A DNA stretch of 64,000 nt from Actinobacteria bacterium UBA6100 (lineage in GTDB: Bacteria; Actinomycetota; Coriobacteriia; Anaerosomatales; Anaerosomataceae), in contig DIWS01000015.1 in NCBI GenBank assembly GCA_002423585.1, positions 124,001-188,000 of the forward strand, given 5' to 3'. Position numbers and translations under genes: made by a program. Numbering within the stretch: the stretch's first letter is position 1; every line of letters starts with the position of its first letter. Below are positions 1-8,731 of this stretch, piece by piece. The notes beneath the pieces were generated by a model. That model saw only the letters and a program-made list of their open reading frames with translations, ran no database searches and was not told the DNA's origin.

Positions 1-957
1 CGCCACGGCTTTCTTCGGGGCGGAGCTCGACCGCCGACAGAGGAAGTAGTCGACTACATCGACGCCAACCGCGAGCGCTTCGGGGTCGAGCCGATCTGCG
101 AGGTCCTGCCGATCGCCCCATCAACCTACTACGCCGCCAGGACGCGCCCGCCCTCGGCGCGTTCGATTCGCGACGAAGAGCTGAAACCTGAGATCGAGCG
201 CGTGCATGCTGCGAGCTACGACGGCTGCTACGGCGCCCGCAAGGTCTGGAGACAGATGAACCGCGAGAGCATCCCTGTGGCCCGGTGCACCGTCGCCCGC
301 CTGATGCGTGAGCTGGGGCTTTCCGGCGTGCGTCGAGGCGCGTACAGGGTCACGACGACCTCAGACGACCGTGGCGACAGGCCCGCCGACCTCGTGGAGC
401 GCAAGTTCACAGCGACCCGCCCGAACCAGCTGTGGGTCGCCGACATCACGTATGTCGCGACCTGGAGGGGCTTCGTCTACGTCGCGTTCGTCATCGACGT
501 GTACTCCCGGAAGATCGTGGGCTGGAGGGTCTCGAGCTCTTTGCGGAGCGATTTGGCGATCGATGCACTCGAGATGGCGGTGTGGTCACGCGGCGGCGAC
601 GCCGACGGCGTGATCCATCACTCGGATCGCGGCGTGCAGTACCTCTCGATCCGCTACACCGAAAGGCTCGCGGAAGCCGGCGCCGTGGCGTCGGTCGGCA
701 GCAAGGGGGACTCCTACGACAACGCGATGGCCGAGACGATCAACGGCCTTTTCAAGACCGAGGTCATCCACAGGAAGGGGCCGTGGCGCAGCATCGATGA
801 CGTCGAGTTCGCCACGCTGGAGTGGGTCGACTGGTTCAACAACCGCCGGCTGCTCGAGCCGATCGGCGACATCCCGCCGTCGGAGTTCGAGGGTCTCTAC
901 TGGCTTGAGCAGGCCGCGAACGATACTGTTGAATCCAAAGAAGTGAGTCTCCACTGA
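1..957 (+). CDS. IS3-family transposase OrfB (DDE integrase core)
   Basis: The frame is open from base 1. The product contains an N-terminal HTH_21-like segment (YIDANRERFGVEPIC, then YGARKVWRQMN) and an rve integrase core. The DDE residues can be placed in VADITYV, IHHSDRGVQY and the GDSYDNAMAE...E block. The first internal ATG is at 202, but conserved OrfB sequence begins near base 50, so the true product starts upstream, probably by frameshift from OrfA. The C-terminus is complete. It catalyses cut-and-paste or circle-type transposition of the element. Confidence 0.88.
   Translation, partial: RHGFLRGGARPPTEEVVDYIDANRERFGVEPICEVLPIAPSTYYAARTRPPSARSIRDEELKPEIERVHAASYDGCYGARKVWRQMNRESIPVARCTVARLMRELGLSGVRRGAYRVTTTSDDRGDRPADLVERKFTATRPNQLWVADITYVATWRGFVYVAFVIDVYSRKIVGWRVSSSLRSDLAIDALEMAVWSRGGDADGVIHHSDRGVQYLSIRYTERLAEAGAVASVGSKGDSYDNAMAETINGLFKTEVIHRKGPWRSIDDVEFATLEWVDWFNNRRLLEPIGDIPPSEFEGLYWLEQAANDTVESKEVSLH
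2..49 (+). CDS. IS3 transposase OrfA, C-terminal tail (partial)
   Basis: Sixteen codons in frame 2 end ...FFGAELDRRQRK then TAG. That is the usual tail of the small helix-turn-helix OrfA of IS3 elements. OrfB is open in the -1 frame across the same bases, matching the OrfA/OrfB layout that makes an OrfAB fusion by -1 frameshifting. No obvious A-rich slippery heptamer is visible here. The rest of OrfA is off the left edge. Confidence 0.6.
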   Translation, partial: ATAFFGAELDRRQRK

Positions 958-1002
958 ACCCGGGGCGATTCAACCACCACACTTGCTGACAAGTTCGGTG
1001 AC

Positions 1003-2070
1003 TCATATGCCAACCTTGGCCGGGTGCTGATCGTCCAGACCCTCGATCATCTCCTTGAGTGGATAGATCGTCTCTTGCCGGATGCTGTCGGCGCGCACTG
1101 CGGTTCGCTCTTTGCCATACGTTCCGAGCGTCCGGTAGACGTTGAACATGTTGCGCGAGAGCGGGTCAACGCCTTTGGGTTCACTGGCGATCAGGAGCGC
1201 CGTGGCCGCGATGATCGCCTCGGCGCTGGCGTTCCAGAACGCCTCGTTGCCGCCATGCCCGCCGAGCTGTGCCGAGACGATCGTCTTTGCAAGCTCGTGC
1301 GCCATGTCTTCCGCATGCGCGATCTCGGCCGACCAGATCAAGTCGACGATGAGGTCGAGCGGCGACCACTGGACGGACCGAGAGGGATCTCGCAGGTCGA
1401 TCGTGTCGACGCGGTAGCCCTTGGCCTCTAGGTGTTCGCAGGTGGACAGGTAGAGCTCGCCCTTGGGATCCGGGATCACCATCGACTCGCCGAGCTCGCC
1501 GAGCGCGTAGATGCTCGGCAGCACGATCCGTCGCGTCTTCCCCGAGCCGGTGGAGCCGATCACGAGCACGTGGCCCTCTGAACCCGAGAGGTAGTAGGTC
1601 TCCTTGCGTCCGCGCTCGGCCGGGGTGGCGCCGATGACGAAGCCTGAGACGCCGGGAACCGGGGTCGTGCCGGGCGACCAGGTGACTGCGGAGGTCTCGA
1701 GCGCCGCGTGGGTCATGAGGTTCGAGGTGCCATGCTCGCCGCGACCGGCGGTTCGCGGGATGCCGGCGACGACGCCGGTGCCGCTGGTGCGCGGGCGCAT
1801 GAGGTGGCCGGAGATCCAGACCCACCAGGCCACGACTGCCGCGATGAGGAGGAGGGACAGGATGAGCGTCGGCGCGCTGGTGACGGCGGCCAGCCAGCGG
1901 GCGGGGATGGGGGAGAGCGCCCACGAGGTCAGGGGCTCGGTGTGAGCCGCTCGGTCGAGGGAGAGAGAGGCGAGGGCGGAGAGGGCTAAAGGGATGAGGG
2001 CGGCGGCGAGGCACGCCACCGCGGCGGCGGACGCGACTCGCCAGATTCCGGCCTTCCGAGCCACGTGCAC
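1003..2070 (-). pseudogene. VirD4/TraG-type conjugation coupling protein, C-terminally truncated
   Basis: The product has 355 residues, whereas the family is usually about 500-700. It has two N-terminal membrane segments (residues about 10-35 and 62-88), a Walker A motif GSTGSGKT and a Walker B-like MVIPDPKGELY. Coupling proteins are hexameric ATPases that feed relaxase-DNA into a type IV secretion channel. The frame ends HPAKVGI directly beside the IS3 right end, so the second half of the ATPase domain is missing and the gene is very likely dead. The start is GTG at 2070. No other conjugation gene is in the window, so this is a relic of an integrative element. Confidence 0.8.
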
Positions 2071-2429
2071 CTCCCGACCTCAGCGTCATGTAGTGAGCTG
2101 GGGTGGAAGCTAGCACAGGAGGCTGGTGGTCCCGGACTTTGTGGTTGGCTGGGCGCTCTAGCTCCCAGCCGTTACGCCATCGGTCTTCTCGATCGCCGGG
2201 ACCGGATCCCTCGCCGAGCCACTTCGACAGACCCAGCGCTGGCATTCGTGGCTGCGGCCGTGTCGTCGCTCCTGCGGATGCGGCGGATGCTGTCGTACGT
2301 AAGGAGTCTGGATTGCAGCATTCATGTGATATCGCATCGCGCTGGACCTGCTGATCATCGGGGTGGCTGGTCGCGATGATCGTCTGGCACCGGCCCATCT
2401 CCACAGTATCTCCGCTTGTGAGTGCCGTG

Positions 2430-2787
2430 GCGTCCGCTTACGCTGTCTGAGTTCAGGCAAGCGTTCGGGCCCGGCGAGCATTCCCCGCGGGTGACCACTC
2501 CAAAACCCCGCGCAGGTGGGGTTTTGGACGAAGCGAAACGGCCCGTCCGTGACGAGATGGGTCGGATTGTCATCGTCGATGCCCACGCGCCACGAAGCCG
2601 CTATCGTCCGCTGGGCGTACCAGCAGAGTGCCAGCCCCGCCACACCTAACAGACGACCGATCTCATCGACTCCTGAACCGTCGAGCAGCGGCAGGCGTTG
2701 AGGTCCCCAGGTCTTTGCCGACGCCAGAGCATGCCCGACGAGAGGCACCACCACATAGAGCTGCAGGATGCGCGACAGGCCGGGCAT
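2430..2787 (-). pseudogene. Isoprenylcysteine carboxyl methyltransferase-like membrane protein, frameshifted remnant
   Basis: The first about 92 residues from ATG 2787 resemble the ICMT/PEMT methyltransferase family. Two hydrophobic helices are followed by the hallmark TDGPFRFVQNP segment that begins the SAM-binding region. After NPTCAGF the reading frame turns into low-hydrophobicity Arg-rich sequence. A plausible continuation (GVVTRG...GPNA) appears in another frame, indicating a frameshift near 2500 followed by decay. The usual C-terminal EEPYL-type motif is not found. Bases 2100-2430 hold nothing else I can support. Confidence 0.5.
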
Positions 2788-2838
2788 GTAGCTCTGAAGC
2801 CTGTCGGACGGCAGTTCCGGGCATGTCTACGCCGGGGC

Positions 2839-3204
2839 TCACGGCGCCTGCATAGCGAGCACGTATGACTTGATCGCCTCCAGAACGGGCCGCATCCTGT
2901 CCTCTGCCAGACGGTAGTAGATCAGCCTACCGTCGCGGCGATATTCAACAAGCCCGGTGCGGTACAGCAGACGCAGGTGGTACGAGGTGGCTGCCGTCGT
3001 AGCGCCGACAACAGCAGCGACGTCGCAGACACAGAGCTCTGACTGACTCAGGGCGTACAGCACTTTGAAGCGGGTATCGTCCGCGAGGTTTGCAACGGCC
3101 TCGCCGACGCCATTGAGCCCCCCGACGACGGGGCGTAGCTCATCGACTTTGTCGGCATGCACGCACTCGACTTCGCATACGGGCGGGTCAGTCTGTTTGC
3201 GCAT
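2839..3204 (-). CDS. cadC: CadC/ArsR-family metal-sensing repressor
   Basis: A 121-residue winged-helix protein of the ArsR/SmtB family. It has the alpha3N thiolate set seen in CadC: Cys10 and Cys14 in the N-terminal tail (VCEVEC) and Cys58/Cys60 in ELCVCD on the recognition helix. In CadC these bind Cd(II), Pb(II) or Zn(II) and release the operator. The wing is VEYRRDGRLIYYRL. It starts at ATG with GGAGG just upstream. It is divergent from the P-type ATPase, and two matching inverted repeats lie in the shared promoter, so it very probably represses both directions. The exact metal is not determined. Confidence 0.88.
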   Translation of the reverse strand: MRKQTDPPVCEVECVHADKVDELRPVVGGLNGVGEAVANLADDTRFKVLYALSQSELCVCDVAAVVGATTAATSYHLRLLYRTGLVEYRRDGRLIYYRLAEDRMRPVLEAIKSYVLAMQAP

Positions 3205-3220
3205 CGGACCTCCAAGACCC

Positions 3221-3236
3221 TCAAGTGACTACTTGA
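3221..3236. promoter_or_regulatory. ArsR/CadC operator 1
   Basis: A perfect 6-4-6 inverted repeat, TCAAGT-GACT-ACTTGA, lies in the divergent promoter region. It overlaps the -35 box of the ATPase promoter. The geometry is shared with a second site 41 bp away. Binding by the neighbouring repressor is inferred from position and symmetry. Confidence 0.7.
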
Positions 3237-3262
3237 CCGTCGAACTATAGGGCGCATACAAT
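3233..3262 (+). promoter_or_regulatory. Promoter of the metal ATPase operon
   Basis: TTGACC (3233-3238), an 18-nt spacer and TACAAT (3257-3262) form a good sigma70-like promoter pointing at the ATPase genes. The -35 box is inside operator 1 and the -10 box abuts operator 2, so bound repressor would block polymerase. Confidence 0.65.
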
Positions 3263-3277
3263 CAAACATGCGCTTGA
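3262..3277. promoter_or_regulatory. ArsR/CadC operator 2
   Basis: A near-perfect 6-4-6 inverted repeat, TCAAAC-ATGC-GCTTGA (one mismatch), has the same half-site (TCAARY) and spacing as operator 1. The centre-to-centre distance is 41 bp, about four helical turns, so both sites lie on the same face of the DNA. Confidence 0.6.
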
Positions 3278-3316
3278 CTGTTCGAGTGTATCCCGGCTGC
3301 GCCTAGGAGGCAACCG

Positions 3317-5443
3317 ATGCCAGCATCCGTCGACACAAAGAAGCACACCCTGCTCGTCGAAGGAATCACTTGACTCGACTGTGCGGCCAAGTTCGAGAAG
3401 AACGTGGCCAATCTCCCCGGCGTGACCGGGGCAAGGCTCAATCCAACGGTAGGCAAGCTTGTGGTCGAGGGCGTCATGGACCTCGACGCCATCAGGTCCG
3501 AAGGTCGCAAGGAGAACTACCGCATCCAGACGGCCGAAGAGCGCAAGGCCGCTCCCCAGACGGAGAAGGGCATCGACTGGGAGCTTCTCCGGACGATCGC
3601 CTCGGGGGTCGGCGTGGCAGTCGGCTACGCGGCAGAGAATCTCGGTGCCCCCAGCGTCATCTTCATGCCGCTGTTCATCGTCGCGATCGTGCTTGGCGGG
3701 TGGGGCAACTTCCGCAAGGCGGCCTTCTCGCTTCCCAAGCTCGACTTCAACATGAGCGTGCTCATGTCCGTGGCAATCCTCGGTGCGGGCGCGATCGGTG
3801 CATGGGAGGAAGCTGCGGTCGTCGCGTTCCTGTTCTCCGCCTCCGAGATGCTCGAGTCGTGGACGATGGAGCGAGCCAAGCGTTCGATCGGCGACCTGAT
3901 GGGTGGGGTCCCCAAAACCGCGCGTGTCGAGATGCCCGACGGCGACACCACAGAGATGGCGGTCGAGGAGATCGTCGTTGGCGCCTTGATGGTGGTCCGG
4001 CCGGGAGAGAAGCTCGCGCTCGACGGAGTCATCGAAGCCGGCGCTTCGAGCCTTGATGAGGCGACGATAACCGGTGAGTCGGTGCCCGCCGAGAAGACTG
4101 TTGGCGCCGAGGTGTTCGGCGGCACCCTGAACGGCGAGGGCCTGCTCAAAGTGCGCGTCACGCGTCTCGTGGACGACACGACCGTTGCGCGCATCGTTCA
4201 CATGGTCGAGGAAGCCCAGACCAAGCGGGCGCCTTCTCAGGCGTTCGTCGACAAGTTCGCGGCGATCTACACTCCGGTGGTCCTTGTGCTCGCAGCGGGA
4301 ATCGGGCTCATCCCGCCTCTGTTCTTCTCGCAGCCTTGGGAGCCGTGGATCTACCGGAGCCTCTCCCTGCTCATCGTGTCGTGCCCCTGCGCGCTGGTCG
4401 TCTCGACTCCGGTGTCCATCGTTAGTGCGATCTCCAACGCTGCACGCAAGGGCGTCCTGATCAAGGGCGGTATCCATCTCGAGCAGATGGGCGCCATACA
4501 GGCGATCGCTTTCGACAAGACCGGGACGCTGACCGAGGGCCGCCCGTCGGTCACCGACGTCGTCGTGCTCGACGGGACCGATCCGACCCGGCTGCTGCAG
4601 CTCGCGGCGTCGCTGGAGTCTGGCTCCCAACACCCACTCGCCGCTGCCATCACTCGCGAGGCGGAGGCGCGCTCCATCACGTTGGTACCGATTCACGAGA
4701 TGCAGTCCTTGTCCGGGTTGGGCGTGAAAGCCACGGTCGACGGACACCAGATGGCGGTGGGCAGCCCCCGCATGCTCGGTGGCAATGCCGACTTTGAGAC
4801 GGCTCGTCCGACCCTGGATGAGCTGCAAAGCGACGGCAAGACAGCCGTTCTCGTGGCGCAGGATGACATCCTCATAGGGGTGATCGGCATAGCCGATGAG
4901 GTCCGCGCAACGAGCCGCGAGGCCGTCGCCGCGCTCAAGCGCTCCGGCATCCGGCACACCATCATGCTGACCGGCGACAATGCGGCCGCGGCTGCCGCGA
5001 TCTCTCGCCAGGCCGGCGTCGACGAGTTCCGCGCCGAACTACTCCCTGAGGCGAAGGTCGACGCGGTCACGAGCCTGCTCGGCGAGTACGGTCACGTGGC
5101 CATGGTCGGAGACGGCGTCAACGACGCTCCGGCGCTGGCGACTTCGACGGTCGGCATCGCGATGGGTGGAGCCGGAACGGACACGGCGCTTGAAACGGCG
5201 GACATCGCTCTTATGGCCGATGACCTCAGGCAACTCCCCTTCGCTGTCGGCCTCAGCCGCGCGTCGCTCAGGATCATCAAGATCAACATCGCGTTCGCCA
5301 TCGGCATCAAGATGCTCGCTCTCTTGCTCATGTTCCCGGGGTGGCTCACGCTCTGGATGGCGATCATGGCCGACATGGGAGCGTCGGTTCTGGTAACGCT
5401 GAACGGGATGCGCCTTATGCGCTGGAAGGGCCCGCAGCAGTAG
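3317..5443 (+). CDS. cadA: Heavy-metal P1B-type ATPase with in-frame TGA in the HMA motif (selenoprotein candidate)
   Basis: A metal-exporting P-type ATPase of 708 residues if TGA is read through. The start is ATG 3317, preceded by AGGAGG at ideal spacing. An N-terminal HMA domain follows, reading VEGIT-(TGA)-LDCAAKFEKN...LPGV, so the stop codon at 3371 (residue 19) replaces the first Cys of the expected CxxC, leaving UxxC. TGES (252-255), the membrane CPC (356-358), DKTGT (Asp400), SQHPLA and GDGVND are all intact, so the pump looks functional. Without recoding, translation could only restart near GTG 3404 and would lose the metal-binding motif. A SECIS-like hairpin follows the TGA. The likely substrate is Cd/Zn/Pb, from the CadC neighbour. 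Confidence 0.85.
3385..3409 (+). promoter_or_regulatory. Candidate bacterial SECIS element
   Basis: Starting 11 nt after the TGA, GGCCA (3385-3389) pairs perfectly with TGGCC (3405-3409). After one A/G mismatch, GTTC (3391-3394) pairs with GAAC (3400-3403). The apical loop is GAGAA (3395-3399), beginning with G and lying 21 nt after the TGA. That size, distance and loop G fit the general bacterial SECIS pattern recognised by SelB. It also encodes ordinary HMA residues, as bacterial SECIS elements must. Confidence 0.6.
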
Positions 5444-5485
5444 GTTCCGGGGCAGACACGAGTCACCTAGCCGAAGGAGTCAGCA

Positions 5486-7414
5486 ATGACCGAAGTAGGG
5501 GCGGCGACGTCTCGCGTCGCCGACGAGGCGCAGCGAAGGTCCCGGCTCTGGCGTGATCCGAAGATTGTCATGGCCGCAGCCTCCGGCGCGCTGTTCCTGG
5601 TCGGCTGGTTGCTGAGTGCGTCGAGCGCTCCAGACTGGATCTCGTCGGTCTTCTTTGTCTTGGCGATGATCGTCGGCGGCTACTTCTTCGGCCGTGAGGC
5701 CGTCGGGGAGCTCGTATTCGAACGCAAGGTGGGGATCGAGCTCCTCATGAGCGTCGCAGCGATCGCGGCCACGCTGGCTGGCGAGGTCCTCGAGGGCGCG
5801 ATGCTCGTCTTCCTGTACTCGATCAGCGAGGCAGCGGAAGGCTACACCGAGGAGAAGACCCGGTCGTCGGTCAGGGCGCTGATGAAACTCGCGCCGAAGG
5901 TCGCTCTGGTAAAGCGAGGCGGTGAGGCAAGGGAGATCCCCGTCGAGGCCATCGAGGTCGGCGACACCTTCATCGTGCGACCCGGCGAGGCGGTCGCGAC
6001 CGACGGCACGATCGCGGCAGGGTCTTCGGCCGTCAACGAGGCCCCGGTCACCGGAGAGAGCGTGCCCGTCGACAAGCTTTCCGGTGACGCCGTCTTCGCG
6101 GGAACGGTGAACGGGGACGGCGCGCTCGAGGTCGTCGCGACGAAGACCTTCGCGGACAACACGATCGCGCGGATCATCCATATGGTCGAGGAGGCGCAGG
6201 AGAACAAGGGCGCGAGCCAGCGGTTCGTCGAGCGCTTCGGCAACATCTACAGCCCTATCGTGCTCGCCCTCGCCGTTGGCGTCGCCGTGGTACCGCCACT
6301 CGTGTTCGGGGCGTCTTGGGAAACGTGGGTCATGCGCGCCACGGTGTTCGTGGTCGCTGCGGCCCCGTGCGCTCTCGTCATCTCCATCCCCATCACTCTG
6401 GTAGCGACCCTAGGGACAGCCGCTCGGAACGGAGTGCTCATCAAGGGCGGGATGCACGTAGAGGACCTGGCCAAGATACGCGTGGTCGCCTTCGACAAGA
6501 CCGGCACGGTGACATATGGTGTGCCGTCCGTGACCGACGTCGTCCCGTGCGACGAGCAGAATTGGCGTGAGACAGTCGCGCTCGCTGCAGGCGTTGAGGA
6601 GCGGAGCGGACATCCGCTAGCCCGTGCCATTCTGCGTTACGCCCGTCGCGAGGGCATTTCACCGGCGGATATGCACTCGCATCGGGCGTTGCCCGGCGCG
6701 GGTGCGGTGGCGGTCGCCGACGGCATGGAGACCTACGTGGGAAGCCCGACGCTGTTCAAGCAGGAACTGAGAACCTCTGTCGACTCGGCGGCCGAAGATA
6801 TCGCGCGCCTCCAATCCGAAGGGAAGACAGTAATCCTCATAGGCACTGAGAGGGGTGCGCGCGGCCTCATCGCCCTGCAGGACCAGGTGCGCTCGAATGC
6901 CGCCGCGGCCGTCGAGGCGTTGCACGACGCCGGAGTCGCGAAGGTCGTGATGCTGACCGGGGATAACGAGCCAACCGCTCGGACCATCGCGGCCCAGCTC
7001 GGAATCGACGAGGTCCACGCGAACATGAAGCCGGAGAACAAGCTCTCGATGGTGAGAGAGCTCAATTCACGCTACGGTCAGGTGGCTATGGTCGGTGACG
7101 GCGTGAACGATGCACCGGCACTTGCCGAAGCGCTCGTCGGCGTGGCGATGGGGGCGGCGGGAACGGATGTCGCCCTCGAAACCGCCGACGTGGCACTCAT
7201 GGCCGACGACCTGGAGAAGCTCGCGTACGCACTCAAACTCGCCCGCCGCAATCAGACGGTGGTCGGGCAGAACCTTGCGCTGTCGGGCGTGGTCGTCGGT
7301 CTTCTCGTGATAGGTGCACTCGGCGGCCTCCTCACGCTTCCCGCCGCCGTACTTGCGCACGAGATCAGCGAGTTCGTCGTGATCGCGAGCGGCCTGAGGA
7401 TGCTGAGAAGCTGA
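5486..7414 (+). CDS. Second heavy-metal P1B-type ATPase, APC membrane motif
   Basis: A 642-residue P-type ATPase 42 bp after the first, with RBS GAAGGAG, probably in one operon. It has no N-terminal HMA domain. TGES (TGESVP), DKTGT (Asp337), RSGHPLA and GDGVND are present, so the catalytic cycle is intact. The transmembrane metal site reads AAPCALVIS (APC, residues 293-295) where Cd/Zn/Cu pumps usually have CPC, so one thiolate ligand is missing and specificity may differ from its neighbour. The C-terminus ends shortly after the last membrane pair. It is a metal exporter of uncertain substrate. Confidence 0.85.
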   Translation: MTEVGAATSRVADEAQRRSRLWRDPKIVMAAASGALFLVGWLLSASSAPDWISSVFFVLAMIVGGYFFGREAVGELVFERKVGIELLMSVAAIAATLAGEVLEGAMLVFLYSISEAAEGYTEEKTRSSVRALMKLAPKVALVKRGGEAREIPVEAIEVGDTFIVRPGEAVATDGTIAAGSSAVNEAPVTGESVPVDKLSGDAVFAGTVNGDGALEVVATKTFADNTIARIIHMVEEAQENKGASQRFVERFGNIYSPIVLALAVGVAVVPPLVFGASWETWVMRATVFVVAAAPCALVISIPITLVATLGTAARNGVLIKGGMHVEDLAKIRVVAFDKTGTVTYGVPSVTDVVPCDEQNWRETVALAAGVEERSGHPLARAILRYARREGISPADMHSHRALPGAGAVAVADGMETYVGSPTLFKQELRTSVDSAAEDIARLQSEGKTVILIGTERGARGLIALQDQVRSNAAAAVEALHDAGVAKVVMLTGDNEPTARTIAAQLGIDEVHANMKPENKLSMVRELNSRYGQVAMVGDGVNDAPALAEALVGVAMGAAGTDVALETADVALMADDLEKLAYALKLARRNQTVVGQNLALSGVVVGLLVIGALGGLLTLPAAVLAHEISEFVVIASGLRMLRS

Positions 7415-7428
7415 TGGCCGGCCGCTCG

Positions 7429-8115
7429 TCACGATGCCACTGAGCACGCCGGATGCGGGGATTCCACGACTCGTCCGTCCTCGATGCGGATGGTCCGGTC
7501 TCCGTATTCCGCCGCGCTCTCGTCGTGGGTGACGAGCACGATCGTCTGACCGGCCTCCCGGTGCAGCTTGGACAGCATGTCGTACACGTTGCAGGCGTTT
7601 GCACGGTCCAGGTTGCCCGTCGGCTCGTCGGCGAGAAGGAGCTTCGGCTGATTGATGAGCGCACGCGCGATGCAGACGCGCTGCTGTTCGCCACCGGAGA
7701 GCTTGCCGGGGACGTGGTGCAGGCGATGGCCGAGCCCGACGTGCTCGAGGGCCGCTGAGGCCGCGTCCTTGTCGGCGACGCTGTGATAGTACTGCGCGAG
7801 CATGACATTCTCGAGGGCGGTCAGGTACGGAATCACATGCTGCTGCTGGAACACGAGTCCGACGTTCTCGCGTCGGAATACCGCGAGTTCACGTTGCTTC
7901 ATTCCGCTTGTCTCCACGCCGCACACCTGCAAGCTGCCCGCGGTCGGCCGGTCGAGGCACCCGAGCATGTTCAGCAGGGTGCTCTTGCCCGAGCCTGACG
8001 GGCCGAGTATGGTCAGCCACTCGCCTTCGGCGATCCGCAGGTCGATGCCTCGAAGAGCATACGTACGCTCGTCGTAGCGCTTCTCCAAGCCTGCAATCTC
8101 AACTATGTTTGTCAT
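7429..8115 (-). CDS. ABC transporter ATP-binding protein, MacB/LolD type
   Basis: A 228-residue ABC ATPase with Walker A GPSGSGKST, Q-loop FQQQH, signature LSGGEQQR, Walker B LLLADEPTGNLD and H-loop VTHDE. LolD/MacB/FtsE-type ATPases pair with FtsX-like permeases in mechanotransmission exporters. ATG 8115 is preferred because AGAGGTGA precedes it; a GTG at 8124 is also in frame. It follows the permease remnant by one base. Because that permease is a fragment fused to transposase sequence, this ATPase may lack a working partner. Confidence 0.85.
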   Translation of the reverse strand: MTNIVEIAGLEKRYDERTYALRGIDLRIAEGEWLTILGPSGSGKSTLLNMLGCLDRPTAGSLQVCGVETSGMKQRELAVFRRENVGLVFQQQHVIPYLTALENVMLAQYYHSVADKDAASAALEHVGLGHRLHHVPGKLSGGEQQRVCIARALINQPKLLLADEPTGNLDRANACNVYDMLSKLHREAGQTIVLVTHDESAAEYGDRTIRIEDGRVVESPHPACSVAS

Positions 8116-8116
8116 T

Positions 8117-8731
8117 CTATTCACCTCTCAAGCAGATGGCGGGATCGATTCGGGCGGCCCTTCTTGCCGCTGCGAGACTGGCCGAAATCGCCAAGAGCAA
8201 GCAGGATGCGACGGCGACGGGGACGGCTCCGATCGTAAGACTCATCGACGCGCCGAACACGCTGTTTCCGATGAGGCGTACGATGCCGGCACCGGCGAGC
8301 AGCCCGAGAGCGGCTCCCGCAACGGCGAGCACGGCGGCTTCGGCCACGATTTGTCTCGAAACTGAGCCATTGCTGGCGCCGATTGCCTTCACGAGGCCAA
8401 TTTCGCCGGTGCGCTCTAGGACTGAGGCGCCCAACATGCTGAACAGCCCGAGTGCGGACATGCCGGCCACGCACGCGGTCAGCAGCGCGAGAAGCAGCTG
8501 GACCTTGCCGAGCAGGTTATCCTCTGCCGACGCGACGCTGCCGACGGCCTCAGGGCGAACGCCGTCAATCAAACCGGACAGACGGTGCCTGCCGGCTCCG
8601 ATCTGCTCTGAGACCTCGAGCTCCATGAGCGCCTGGGAGAGCACGCGGACTCCCTCACGCAAGAAGTCGATATTCCCGCCACCCACCGCCTTGCGCAGGA
8701 AGTCGGTCAGTTCCATGCTGTTGTCGGCCAT
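8117..8731 (-). pseudogene. Chimera: IS256 transposase N-terminus fused in frame to an FtsX-like permease C-terminus
   Basis: A 204-residue frame. Residues 1 to about 48 (MADNSMELTDFL...LMELEVSEQIGAGRH) match the N-terminus of IS256/mutator-family transposases. The remainder is the last part of a MacB/FtsX permease, with three hydrophobic helices and the conserved LGLFSMLGASVLERTGEIGLVKAIGAS segment. The permease lacks its first membrane helix and nearly all of its periplasmic domain. The junction lies near 8587. A deletion from inside an IS256 element into the permease explains the fusion. It could still be translated, but permease function is unlikely. Confidence 0.75.

Larger units (their letters stand above)
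1..972 (+). mobile_element. IS3-family insertion sequence, 3' part
   Basis: The element runs off the left edge. The tail of orfA, all or nearly all of orfB and the right terminal repeat are visible. The likely right end is TGAACCCGGGGCGATTCA (955-972), where the orfB stop codon forms the start of the terminal repeat, as is common in IS3-type elements. The element abuts the truncated end of the coupling-protein gene on the other strand, so its insertion probably broke that gene. The left end and target duplication are outside the window. Confidence 0.8.

Noticed and set aside
2158..2430. C-terminal part of the methyltransferase-like frame as a real domain
   Set aside because: Arg/Ser/Pro-rich sequence without hydrophobic helices where the family has them; better explained by a frameshift.
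3371..3373. TGA read as Trp or Gly by an alternative genetic code
   Set aside because: Many well-defined genes in the window end at TGA with the next gene starting in overlap, so TGA is a normal stop here.
3245..4957. Long open frame antisense to the first metal ATPase
   Set aside because: It is a GC-rich shadow of the ATPase: low-complexity Arg/Asp/His-rich translation, no motif, and no ribosome site. The + strand frame carries all catalytic motifs.
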